NCBI GenBank assembly: GCA_000507305.1
Contig: DF239941.1
Coordinates: 62,001-126,000 of the forward strand
Direction of reading: 5' to 3'
DNA from: Breviolum minutum Mf 1.05b.01
Taxonomy: Eukaryota > Sar > Dinophyceae > Suessiales > Symbiodiniaceae
DNA: 64,000 nucleotides
Shown here: positions 19,932 through 29,887 of the stretch, one piece after another
Position numbering within the stretch: position 1 is the stretch's first letter
How the letters are laid out: the number at the start of each line of letters is the position of its first letter
Position numbers and translations under genes: made by a program
The notes under the pieces: generated by a model
The model's input: the letters and a program-made list of their open reading frames with translations, nothing else
Database searches by the model: none
What the model was told of the DNA's origin: nothing

Positions 19932-22900
19932 CACCTCAATTTCGGTGTGGAACTACCGGGATTTCCTCATTTTTTTTCGTTGACAAAAAATCTCAGGAGG
20001 TTCTTCAATCGACAGGAAGCCACTCCCATGGGGTCGATATATCATAAGCCTTCACAGGCGCCATTTAGACATTCGCTTTCGAATATTCTTCAGCTAGGTA
20101 TATCCACTGGTATAATTTCATGTTCATGAATCATAAGCATCCAAAATCTTTATCATCCTTTCAGTGAAAATGACATGTTCATCCCAACATTTCTAAGAAG
20201 ACTCCAATATTATACCCCCAACATACCCTAAATCCTCAACCACCTTAATTTCTGAAGGAAATCCTTTCAAATTTGTGAGATCTGTTTTTTCTTTCAAATT
20301 TTCTTCGATCATTCCATCCCAACTGGGCAATTTACAGCGACCGAGGTCGCCTCAAAAGGTAGTTCAGTAAGGAATCCTACCCAAAATGGCCTCAATTAAT
20401 TCAGGTTAGGTCCCAAACACCTGAAGATACCTTATGATTCATGATTCATGATGCATTCAAATTCAGGTTAAGATGGGATTCAAAATAGCCTTACTTAAGC
20501 CGCCCAGATCCCAACATCTCGAAAACATCTGCAGGTACCAGGTCACCGTATCTTGGTAAGTCGTGCTGAAGCCATGGAGGCGAAACATTTCGGTGATCCG
20601 GGTTTGAGACTGCTGGGCTTCAAGTGTCTCAGCTCAAAACAGGAGGCTGTTAGTTGCTGGGTGGTGGCGTTTCTCAAATATGTCTTTATTTTCACCCGGA
20701 TCTTTGGGGAAATGATCCAATTTGAGGCATATTTTTTCAGATGGGTTGAAACCACAAACGGGATATACATGAATTGGTGAGTAAACCAAAACTAACAGCT
20801 CACACCCTGAGAATCAATGGTTGGAAGATGAAATTTCCATCTGGAGTAGGATATTTTTGAGGGGTATATGATGTTTGTTTCAGGGAGGGTAACACCAACA
20901 ACAACACCTGGGAGACCCCGAGAGGGAAACGGGGAAGAGGGATTGTTTCACACGGTTTTTTTCTTGGTCTAATGAATTTCACAAGAAGTTTAGGGGATTG
21001 AAGGGTTTGATGTAAGAGTTGTGCAGACATGTTTTTTTTTTGGGGGGGGACCACCAAGAAACGGACCAAGGGATTCAGCACCGTTTGGACTTCCAGGTCG
21101 CAAGGTGGTCCCTGGCTTGAGGGTGAAGCATAGTAAAGAAATCCCCACCCACGTTGTGCAGTCATGAAGGGGATTTTTTTTTCATCAATGGAGTCAATAT
21201 ATTCCACATCTCAGTTATATACTCACCATTTTTTTTGTGCTAATAAATAAACATCCTCCAGGGAACTAACATATCCCCCAAAAATATCCAAAAATGGCAT
21301 TTGGAAGATGATTTTCCCTTTTCCCAAGGTGGGATATGTTAATTCCCTTGGAGGGTTATACAGTAACAACGTGAACACTTTTCCTTTTTGGGAACGTGGT
21401 TCAGTGGTGGAGGGTGTAGTGACTGGAGGCCAGTAAGAAAAAAACACCATTTCAAGGGCCTGGGCGTGAGGTTTTTTTTTTTATCACAAAAGTTTCGGGG
21501 CCTTTTGTTCCAGAGACACCCATCATGCTTCAGTGAAACAGGATTTAATGGGAGATGATCTCCAAACCCTTTTTTCTTGGAAATTTTTGGGAAGCAGTTT
21601 TTTCATGGAAAAATCATCAAAGACCCCAAATTGATTATGGAAGATGGAGAAGGGATTGATGTGAAGGGCATTCCAAGGGTTTTTCCGGGACGTGATGCAG
21701 CAATTGGGTATGCCAGGTGATTTGAAGTGACCTTTCGATCCCTTAATTGGAGGTCATTTAACTGGTGAAAGGGTCACTCAACCATCCCAAAAAGGAAACA
21801 AAGAATTGCCAAGTGAATAAGTTGCATTTTGAGCATGAAATAAGTACGACACAGTGTGATTGTTATCTCTGCCATCCCACTTTTTCTAATCCAAAAGTTA
21901 CTATACTTGCAAGCGATTGTTTTCCGTGGCATATCTATGCCATTAAGGGGTGAAACGACCCACTACCATCATCCAATCCCGAGCACTGAGGCCATCGAGC
22001 CTTTTGAAGGATCATCATCGCATCTTCCATGCGTACTTCGTTTATCCCAACGAGAAGGGTGTTCGCGGCTCTGCGGTCTTGCTTTCGGCATTGATCAGCC
22101 CGGAGACCTAGAGACGCCAGGGATCATCCCGGAGGTTATTTTTAGCTTTTGGAAGCAAGGGATGAAGTAGGGCCAGATATGGGGTAGTGTGTACAATGTT
22201 GCAAGACGCTTAACTCATGATTTACATTCATGTACGATTTTTTCATTCAATGTCAGGCATCTTCCACATGTCAGCTTTGCCCAATTTTTAGGTTGAAACG
22301 TACGTTCCTTTCTCAGAGGTCATGAAAGTAAGATTTGAATTGGAATGTCAAAAGTTCTGTTGATTTGAGTGAGTCTTTTTCCACTCCAATTATTTCTGGT
22401 CATAGAACTTCAACATGAATTTCACCAATTCAGCATGTTTGTTCGTTTTGTCGTCCCATCCCCCACATTTTTTGAGCCGCCCCGGGCCCACTAGGAGTTC
22501 CATCAATGGGTAAACATCTAATCTAAACATCCACAAACTACTTATAACCAATTATGCCATGTAGTTGCTATGTAGTTGCCATGTAGTTGATGATAAAAAA
22601 CTGATCATCAAGCAAATAGGTCTCTTCAAAACCATCATGATTCTCTACCAATTGCCACGTAGGTAGTTTGCTTGAGCGCAAGTTGATGGCCATTTGCAGC
22701 TATGTGGCACGAAAGAACAGCGAGCCAATGTTGGTGGCTTTATTGCCACAGGTGGAAAACCGGGGGAAAACAATGAGATTAGCAATGATAGATAGGGATG
22801 CATTTTTGGAGCGTGATCCCCGGGGTTAAGTTAATTTGCTTAGTAATCTAGTCTTGTTAGATTTGGTGATTTAGGTGGTGGTTTCATTATGTTTCATTTG

Positions 22901-24901
22901 TATCTGATGTTCATTTCAAAAAATATGGGGAAGATGAACCCATTTTGACTGTTATGTTTCAAATGGGTGGGGACAAAACACTACCTATGTTAATAGGTTT
23001 ATGGGTTGATTCACCTCTATGAACTTTTCCAATAGCAACTGGTGATTTTGTTTATCAACAGTGAGGAAATTACATTTTAGAATAGATTGTTCTACAACAT
23101 ATTTGCGTCACCGGGATCATTACAATCCATGAAATGGAAAGCCCATGTTTGACCATCCTAAAACTCATTGAGCCCTTTTAATGGAGGTCTTTTGGACTTT
23201 GTATCACATACGTCATTCTGACATTCCATTGTTTCCAAGCATCACAAATTTCCCACAGAAATGTTTCAACCTCGGTTTTTTTCCACTCATCGGATCTGCG
23301 AAAAAAAACAAAAACACGACCTCCGGGGCCAAAGGCTGAAGTGGAAGAAGAAGGCGAGCAACTCAGACCTCCGGGTTTTGTGATGATCCGCCTTCCTTGG
23401 GCAGAAGAGATTCGTCAGCTGAGTGTCTTGGTGGTGTCAGACCGACCAGAGGGGAGTTGGGGTGACGAAAATCCTAGTAAAAAACGCGAAAAAAACGCTT
23501 GAGTTATATAATATATCTTGAGATATCTTGAGATTGCACTATTTGTACAGATGCTATAGCCACTAAGTGGTTTGTAAATGTTTCTTATTTGTAATCATAT
23601 GTAATCATAATATACTGTGGTTGGAATGCGTTTTCCAAGGGGCATTTATTTGTAGAGTCTTGGGGGGCCAGATGGTTTGCAATCATGTTTAGCACCAGTT
23701 TATGTAACCGCCTCAGAAAATCTCTGGAGTTGTTTCAGTGTTTGCATGCAGAAGTGCCACAGCACTCAGGGCTCGAAACTACCTAGGCTTTCCCGTGCCT
23801 GATGGTGTGCCTGAAGAGATACCGGGTGAACTGAAGGCTGGATTGGGTGGAAAGGGAGCCAGCATAACGCAGACAGCATATCAGCCTTGGGTCTGGTTAT
23901 CTCGACTCTGGCTTCTAAAGAATGCAGCTTAGATCAGTGTAGTGTGTTTACATCGTTGTAATTATTTTCTGAAACCGAAATTTTTCCGTGAGCCCCCTGT
24001 TTTTTTTTAAAGGAAATTCTGATTCTCACCCCAAAAACAAAATGGGCCACCGGTGGTTTACTTAGTAACGGAGTCCTGTAAACGGCTTCGAGGCAGCCGC
24101 GGTGGCCGTGGTGAACGCCCTGCGCTTGGAGAATTTCGCCCCTGGCTGCGCGGAGAATCCCAAGTTGCAAAGGCACTATGCCGCCATACAGGCGCCGGGT
24201 AGGTTGAGAAAAAGCATCGGTCTGGTCATTTAAAGTGCCACTTCGGTGAAATCCTGGCATTCCATGTAAATCATGGCCCTTCAAAAAAGCAGTGCTATAA
24301 AAGTTTGATTGGACTTTAACAATTTGCAGCCATTTTCCACATGAACATGTTCCATGACCAATTTTTGGTGCAGCCATTTTTTGGTGCCACCACAAAAAAT
24401 CCAAGTCGTCAGCGGAGAAACCCATTCGCGGATCCGAAAGCCATGGTCTTCTCACACCAGACTTCCAACTTGAAGGAGCGAAAAAACGGGGGTCGGATAC
24501 CGTGTTTTCCGCTTCGGTATGGAGGGTTGTGTTTACATGCAGATGTATAGAAATTCACCGTCACTGATATGTGATGCAGATTTAATGAGTATGTTGGGAG
24601 ACTATGATGTATGATATTTGTACTGTTTGTTGTTTTTTTTGTTTTGTTGTTTCAATGGGGATGAAGAAGCCAAAGATGTACTTCTATGGTTCGGAAACCA
24701 TATCTGACTAGATTCATAGCAACTAAGTTGCAGGATTTCCATGGGACTTGGTAGCAATTTAACACGGTCCAAACTGGAAGAGTACTTGCCTAACCATTGC
24801 CTAACCATATATCTTCATTTCAAAGCATAGCTAGACTCCAACAGTTTGTCACTTAATTATTCTACAAAATCTTCATCATCATCATCATCATCATCATCAT
24901 C

Positions 24902-24934
<33 letters not shown>

Positions 24935-25107
24935 TTCATCATCATCATCATCACCATCATAATCGTCATCATCATCATCATCATCATCATCAGCATCATC
25001 ATCAGCATCATCANCATCATCATCATCATAATCATCAGCATCATCATCATCATCTTCATCATCATCATCAGCATCGTCATCATCATCATCATTATCTTCT
25101 TCTTTTC

Positions 25108-25157
<50 letters not shown>

Positions 25158-28100
25158 ATTGCATCCGACACGTTCGTTTCACGTTTGAAACACCGCCTGA
25201 GCCGAAAAAACCTCGGGCTGAAGCATCCCAAAAACTCAAAGGAGAAGCTTTCTGCATGCCGCACTCTGGCCTCACGCCGCCGCTTTGATAGGATAAAACG
25301 ATGTCGAATTTGAGGGGGCAGAAGTTTTCTGGGTGGTGGTTTCAAATATTTTTTATTTTCATCCAAGTTTCGGGGAAATGATCCAATTTGACTGATATTT
25401 TTCAAATGGGTTGAAACCACCAACTATATAGTTTTTGATTTATTTCATGCACTTTTTTCATCAATGCAAGATTGGCAAATTCACAAAAAAAACGTATTGA
25501 AACTTGATCAATCTTGATTTGTTCCTCTCGAATTTGAGAACAATTTGACTATCATTTGATTTTTCTGTTTTTGTTCCGCATGAAGGTATACAGTTATACA
25601 GTATAACTTCCATATATTTTGCTTGTCATCCCATTTGTTTTTTCTTCAAAGGTTGATTGATATATTCTGCATGGAAAAAAATCCATCCTTTTTCAGGTGG
25701 TGTTGCCAATTTAACCTTGAAGACCGACATCATTGGGTCGCCGGCCACGGCCTTGGCCTCAAAAAACACCATCTTTGAGTCCTTTGATTCCAACATCCCT
25801 GATTCAGAGCGAGAAGGCGCACTTCTGCACATGGGCGTTGGTGGTTTAGGTGTTATAGTAACGTTAATACTACCGTGGACCGTGAACTAAGGGTATTTAC
25901 GTGGCTTCAAGTGGGTTCTACAGAAAGATGATGAAAGATGCCATTTATTGGGTGGAGATGGAAACACCCTTAATCTTCCAAACTAGACTGCCAGAGAAAC
26001 TTCAATGGTGTATACTATTTCTTTTTTCAATCTCACCAGCAGACATGTACTTATCTAGAGTATAAATATCTTTCTTTTGTTTCACCTAAAAAAAGGTTGC
26101 AACAACTTCCAACCTCTCTTTGTTAATTGTTTTTGGGGAAAATGTTCAACCGTTGTAGGCTAGATTTTCCAGCAATCGCATCCGTTGTAGCCTTTCATCG
26201 ACGATGCCAGGAGTTGTTGTCAGTCGACCCCGGATGGATTCTGAAAGCTCGGAAGAATCGCGTGAATGAATGGTGAAAAACGACGGATTCAAAGGGGGTT
26301 TTCTAGGGATTGCTAGAGATCCTTCAACACCAATCCACATGTATCGTGCTGATGACCTTCATGTACTTCCCTGGAAGAAATGCTGGGTTGATTGATCAAT
26401 TGGGATTTAAAGTGTTAAGATTGTTATCCAGAACATGTGGAAACGGTAGGTTTTTGGAAGCCAAATGTTCATTCTCAACGTGGATGGTGAGAGGGCACCC
26501 AAGTTGACGGCTCCGATCTGACGGGAAGTGACGAGAGATGTGGGGTATTTGCCCTGAAAACATGTGATGGTTTCTTTAGCTTCAAATAAATCTGGGTGTT
26601 GGGGAAAACGTCACTTCTTCATTCTGCAAAATGGAATTCGCGGTTTGTGCAGCCATAGAATAAAAAGCTGGAGTGCAGAAATGTCACCAGCACCTCTTCA
26701 TTCTGCATAGTAAGAAGAAGTTGATTTCACAAATTCCACTTGATAGACTATCCGGGATGGCTACCAGTAGACAGCTTCAGATTTGATTGGCGCGTTTCCC
26801 TGCAGCACATGTCTAAACGCTGAAGGACCAAAAGCCATGACTGCATACCTCAATTGAAAACCTGAATTTGTCTTGAAACTTACAATTCTTGCTGAAAGCA
26901 AAGGATGCTCAAGATCTTTTTAGAAGCGTTTTTCTTCGACTGTTGGTGGCCAACCCTTCCTTTTTTGCATTGTTTTGGCTTAATTTGGAATTGTACAGAA
27001 TACAGAATCTTGCCTGAAAAGGCAACTGCTGGACTGTCAATGATTTGGATCAGGATTCCTTCCCTTTTGCACAGTTAGGACGGGAAGTCCTGCGTCCTGA
27101 TTGGTCACTTTGAGAATACTCAAATACAAATGCATTGGCACCACCCGCTTTTGCAACGTAATCGGGAGACTCACGAAAATAACTGCATCAACTGTTCCAC
27201 CGAAATAAAATGTCACAGCTGTAAGTAGCTTTTACTTTTTGTTGAAACCCCTTTAACGAAATAATATTGATTGTGTTTTTTCCAAAAAAAACTCCTGGTA
27301 GGTCATTTTTCCGACCTTAAACAAGTTCATTGCAATGGTTGTTTTACGTTGGCCCGAACGCCGCATGTTGAATTGAATCTCACCCCATTTTTTGGCGAAA
27401 CGTGAAAATGGGAGTTAGAAATCAATTTGGGGCCAATGGATTGGGAGCTCTTGGAGGGTTGTTCATCTTATTTTCCTTCTCCTACCTGGAAAACAGGGAG
27501 CAATTTATATTCAACATTTTGGGCTCCCCCCAAAAACACGCCTATTTCCACCGATGTTATTTTTGGAAGTCTCAGTGATTATCAGTGATGATTTGTATGC
27601 AATGCTTGTTTTGTTTGGGAGTCTCCCGCTTACCAAAAAATATATACATCACAGTCTATTTTCCCTTGGCAAAAACCTATCCGCTTTGCTTGGGGCGGTC
27701 ATTTTTTGATCAAAAACTTGGAATCAAGGCATCACCTGTTGATTCCTTTCTTGAGATCCCGCAGATTTCGCAGATGTGTTTGCTCCAAAGCCGTCCATCA
27801 AAAAGTGCTCCGCGCCATTGGCTTTTTTTTTTTAATCGTGCTTTAGCCAACCGGCCAACAAAAAAAACTAGGTCCTGTTTGTTCAGTGGGTGAAAAGAAG
27901 GGACAATTCCCCACGGTTCAAAATACAGGATGACGGAGCAGTTTTGGTGACCAAAAAAGAATTCTGCTTGTCACATTTGCCTTTCTGTGCAAGGCCTTGG
28001 CCTTGGCAGAAGAACAGTATCTTCGGTTGCAAAAGTGCTGGTGGAGAATTGGGTGGAAATGACTTAAGTGACCAATCAAGTAGAAGAATTATACATTGCA

Positions 28101-29887
28101 AGGGATGTGCAGATGTACACCTACAACAAGAGTACACCAAAAATTGGGGTTACTTACATCTATTGAATCTATTGACCTGCAGCACAGCAGACTGTTGAGG
28201 CCAGAGGAGACCACAGATGTACTGCAGCCTGATGCGGCCACATTAGAAAAGAAGAAACCGATTATAGAAGCTTGGAAGGGAGCAACTTGGTTGACAGAAA
28301 AGGATGACGATTGTTTGCCACTTTATATTTTCTCACCATTTTGTTAGCCAAGTTACACGTGAAAGTGATGAAGATCATTTTGTAGAGTGGGTGGGCGTGG
28401 GTTGTTGGACCCAAAGACGTACTAATCAGTGATATGAAAGAGGAACATTCGCTATTTGTGGAGCCGGGAATGATGTATCAATGACCCCTTTGAATGTGAC
28501 TCCCTTTATTTTGGTCAGTCTTGAAGCATAGGAACCCGAAGAAACACCGGCAGGGGGTCACATCCAGCAGGGGTCATTTCTCTGGGGAAAGTGGTTCCAA
28601 ATGGTGAGGTGGAACAGGACAGTTGGGTGCCAAAGTCCAACGATCGTTGGAAAGGAAAGGATGCGACCAACAAAAACCTTCCCCAACATGTGGCACAGTT
28701 GAACAGATCATTTGGAATCAGAAACTTCAAAAACACCCCCCCAAAAATGTTTGCTCAAAGTATGACCCCTAACTCAGACTCCTACCATCTGTTTGCGAAA
28801 ATAGAAGAGCCTGTAGATGGCCACTGCCATCTACAGCTGTCAAAAAACACACGCTGTTTTATGCTGTTTTTTTTTTGGGGGGGGGAGAGGGGAACGGTAT
28901 GCGGGGTCCACCATAATCACCTTGTTATCTGAAAAAATCAACCCCAAAAAATTTTTCCAGGTAGCGTTTGTCCCTTAGGTGATGGTTTCGGGTTTCTCCA
29001 AGTGTTTAGGGTTGGAACTGAAGTGATTATGGCAAACCCCGGTATCGGACATGGTGAGCTTCAGTGTCCCCCGAGGCCGTGAGCAGCTGTGCTCCTGCCA
29101 AGCGGACAGCTGACGCTGCGGAGGGACGCGCCGCCAAGTGGCCCAGACGGGAGGTGCGGTCCGGTCAGGAATCGGTTGTAAGTGTGGAAATGGGGTGGGA
29201 ACTCCAAGCAAAAGATTCAGTGTTATCTACGTACAGTAGTAAGTAGAATGGATAAGTCAACAAGTTATCAAAGGAATTTGTTGCATTTCAACATGATTCT
29301 ACATGATTTTTCTACGACTCAACTATTTTAAGTGCACCTATGGTTTCAATTGCGTTGACTCAGAATGTTACGGATTTTCATAATGACCAACCTCCTTGAG
29401 TGTAGTGTAGTGACCATGTTCGGCTGACCACATCATCCCTGCACTTCTCCGGCAGGCCTTAGCAATGCCAGAAGGAGTAGAAGGAATGAGGGCCTTGGTG
29501 CATTCGGGTACCTTGGCGTCACAAGAAGCTCTTTGTACAAAGGTTTTTTTAAATGTTTTGTTTCTCCTTTTTTGTGTCAATACATGACCAGGAGAGGTTT
29601 TTTTTTGTTCTTCTCTCCTTCACGTAAAATTTTTGACTCCATCAAGATGAGAACATTTTACCAACAAAAAACCTTTAAAGCGCGCTGTACTGAATTGGGG
29701 AAGCTTGTTGTATTTGATTCCTCGAGACTCTTCATCCAGGATTTCCCGCCAACAACTTTCCACACCCATCTGAGGTGATGCGGAACGGCTGACGGTGGCT
29801 GTTTTAAAAGATTGGCTTAAAAGTCAAGGGGTTGCCAACACAGGAAAGAAGCAGGAACTACTTGAACGGGTTCGTAGCTGTGTATGA
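13421..29887 (+). CDS. Ku70 (XRCC6-type) DNA-end-binding protein
   Basis: A multi-exon gene rebuilt from splice sites, phase and family resemblance. Supported exons: 13408-13522, 14033-14107, 14304-14413, 14751-14849, 15394-~15490, 16374-16473, 17349-17430, 17987-18007, 18064-18128, 18548-18634, ~19290-19513, 20535-~20645, 22010-~22095, 22677-22751, 23335-~23452, 24093-24198, 28183-28312, 29065-29163, 29775-29887. Matches to Ku70 run in order: N-terminal vWA-like domain (VLFVIDCS, VGVLLYG, RIFLFTCHD), core beta-barrel (KIYGSRD, FGDPGLRLLGFK, YFVYPNEKG, PPGFVMIRLPWA), C-terminal arm (NPKLQRHYA), a Lys/Arg NLS-like linker and a SAP helix pair (LTVAVLKDWLKSQGV). Several donors are GC. Ku70 pairs with Ku80 to ring broken DNA ends in non-homologous end joining. 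Some exon edges, and one or two small exons, remain unresolved. Exon 3 carries an apparent 1-nt loss. Confidence 0.9.
16374..18128 (+). CDS. Ku70 exons 7-10: end of vWA-like domain
   Basis: Exon 16374-16473 reads AQFDSRIFLFTCHDSPAATA and continues to ARTRVQER before a GC donor. Exon 17349-17430 reads DLMDMGVEIEFFPLQFEEKA. A 21-nt microexon (17987-18007, perfect donor c|gtaagt) is phase-compatible with both neighbours (phase 1 in, phase 1 out). Exon 18064-18128 reads DPMDYVSRATLRLEQLEQQQ before a GC donor. A short missing piece upstream (equivalent of SEVLW..ANLF in human Ku70) may lie at about 15877-15918 (LNLFFSFRIFADN), which is uncertain. Confidence 0.8.
16501..16600. mobile_element. MITE, family 3, in Ku70 intron
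   Basis: A 100-bp palindrome starting actaggtggtcgtttcaaat and ending in the reverse complement ttgaaaccactaactagt. It lies 27 bp inside the intron that starts at 16474. It matches the copies at 25330 and 61309 closely, including the internal attttcaacc...gggga block. Confidence 0.8.
17058..17170. mobile_element. MITE, family 3, diverged copy in Ku70 intron
   Basis: Left arm gtggtggtttcaaa and right arm aaaaccacctagttagta match the family-3 ends, and the internal aagatgaacccaatttga block is also shared. It lies in the same intron as the 16501 copy. Confidence 0.55.
18548..20645 (+). CDS. Ku70 exons 11-13: entry to the DNA-binding barrel
   Basis: Exon 18548-18634 (29 codons) reads ERRIRMRIHRKRTLQRLSFH and LCPGPELVK, matching the Arg/Lys-rich helix and first barrel strand of Ku70. 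The next exon (about 19290-19513) holds the Pro-rich RPRPPPPREIHAP stretch and ends GSKIYGSRD, close to the SQIYGSRQ motif of human Ku70. Its 5' junction is not resolved in phase. Exon 20535-about 20645 carries EAMEAKHFGDPGLRLLGFK, the most conserved Ku70 block. A MITE begins within a few bases of its 3' end. Confidence 0.85.
19027..19146 (+). CDS. possible first exon of a secreted protein in a Ku70 intron
   Basis: ATG 19027 opens 40 codons ending at a perfect donor (C|GTAAGT at 19147). The peptide starts MKVSTNPKAAAVVALCFASV, a good signal-peptide shape, and goes on to ALEGYWPMSNVTC with a sequon and cysteines. None of its frames joins the neighbouring Ku70 exons in phase, so it may be a nested gene start or chance. 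No second exon was found. Confidence 0.25.
20650..20760. mobile_element. MITE, family 3, abutting a Ku70 splice donor
   Basis: It begins ttagttgctgggtggtgg and ends gggttgaaaccacaaacg. The preceding Ku70 exon ends at about 20642-20645, so the intron starts within a few bases of the element's terminus. Confidence 0.7.
20783..20894. mobile_element. MITE, family 1, degenerate copy
   Basis: The left arm (aactaacagctcacaccctg) and right arm (gatgtttgtttcagggaggg) are imperfect inverted copies of the family-1 ends. It lies 20 bp after the family-3 element in the same Ku70 intron. Confidence 0.5.
21252..21358. mobile_element. MITE, family 1 (copy B)
   Basis: A palindrome close to copy A (11803): catcctccagggaactaaca at the left and ttaattcccttggagggtta at the right, with the shared gatgattttccc centre. 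It lies in a Ku70 intron. An extra internal repeat of ccaaaaat accounts for most of the length difference from copy A. Confidence 0.75.
22010..24198 (+). CDS. Ku70 exons 14-17: barrel and C-terminal arm
   Basis: Exon 22010-about 22095 reads DHHRIFHAYFVYPNEKGVRG, matching the Ku70 LYP strand. Exon 22677-22751 (25 codons) reads RKLMAICSYVARKNSEPMLV and ALLPQ. Exon 23335-about 23452 reads AEVEEEGEQLRPPGFVMIRL and PWAEE. A short exon near 23780-23830 (FPVPDGVPEE) may follow. Exon 24093-24198 reads AAAVAVVNALRLENFAPGCA and NPKLQRHYAAIQAP with donor g|gtaggt. Order and spacing of motifs follow plant and animal Ku70. Confidence 0.85.
22871..22987. mobile_element. MITE, family 3, diverged copy in Ku70 intron
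   Basis: Left arm ttaggtggtggtttcatta. The right part contains tttcaaatgggtgg then acaaaacactacc, with the shared gggaagatgaacccattttga block. It lies in the intron that starts at 22752. Confidence 0.5.
24871..25154. repeat. long (TCA)n/(TGA)n trinucleotide repeat
   Basis: About 284 bp of catcat units with TTC, AGC, ACC and AAT interruptions and one undetermined base (25014). On the minus strand one frame reads as Asp or Met runs, but there is no supporting gene. It lies in the Ku70 intron between 24199 and 28182. The true copy number may be mis-assembled. Confidence 0.95.
25330..25427. mobile_element. MITE, family 3, well-preserved copy
   Basis: Left end gggtggtggtttcaaatatt, right end gggttgaaaccaccaacta. 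Internal ttattttc, cggggaaatgatcc and atatttttcaaa blocks are shared with the 20650 and 61309 copies. It lies in a Ku70 intron. Confidence 0.8.
25697..25836 (+). CDS. possible extra Ku70 exon
   Basis: The acceptor ccttttttcag-like tract is followed by two leftover bases and a frame reading GVANLTLKTDIIGSPATALA and onward to SEREGALLHMG, before GT at 25837. Phase 1 from the 24198 donor and phase 0 into 28183 both fit. Known Ku70 proteins have no insertion here and the minus strand is also open, so this could be an alternative exon, a nested feature or chance. Confidence 0.3.
28183..29887 (+). CDS. Ku70 last exons: linker, NLS-like stretch, SAP motif
   Basis: Exon 28183-28312 reads HSRLLRPEETTDVLQPDAAT then EKKKPIIEAWKGATWL, matching the C-terminal arm of Ku70. 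Exon 29065-29163 is basic (PAKRTADAAEGRAAKWPRRE), like the NLS linker of human Ku70. Exon 29775-29887 reads DAERLTVAVLKDWLKSQGVA and TGKKQELLERVRSCV, then the stop: a SAP DNA-binding helix pair. The junctions are phase-consistent: 28312 ends in phase 1, joining tg at 29065; 29163 ends in phase 1, joining gt at 29775. Confidence 0.9.
28811..28836. repeat. perfect 11-bp stem hairpin
   Basis: Ctgtagatggc and gccatctacag flank a 4-base loop. It lies in the intron between the last-but-two and last-but-one Ku70 exons. It could fold in RNA; no function is evident. Confidence 0.7.

Noticed and set aside
23934-24455. 173-codon minus-strand ORF
   Set aside because: It overlaps the Ku70 exon at 24093-24198 antisense; the plus-strand peptide there is a clear Ku70 match, so this is a shadow.
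24862-25275. 137-codon minus-strand ORF rich in Asp and Met
   Set aside because: It is a read-through of the TCA/TGA microsatellite in a Ku70 intron, not a protein gene.
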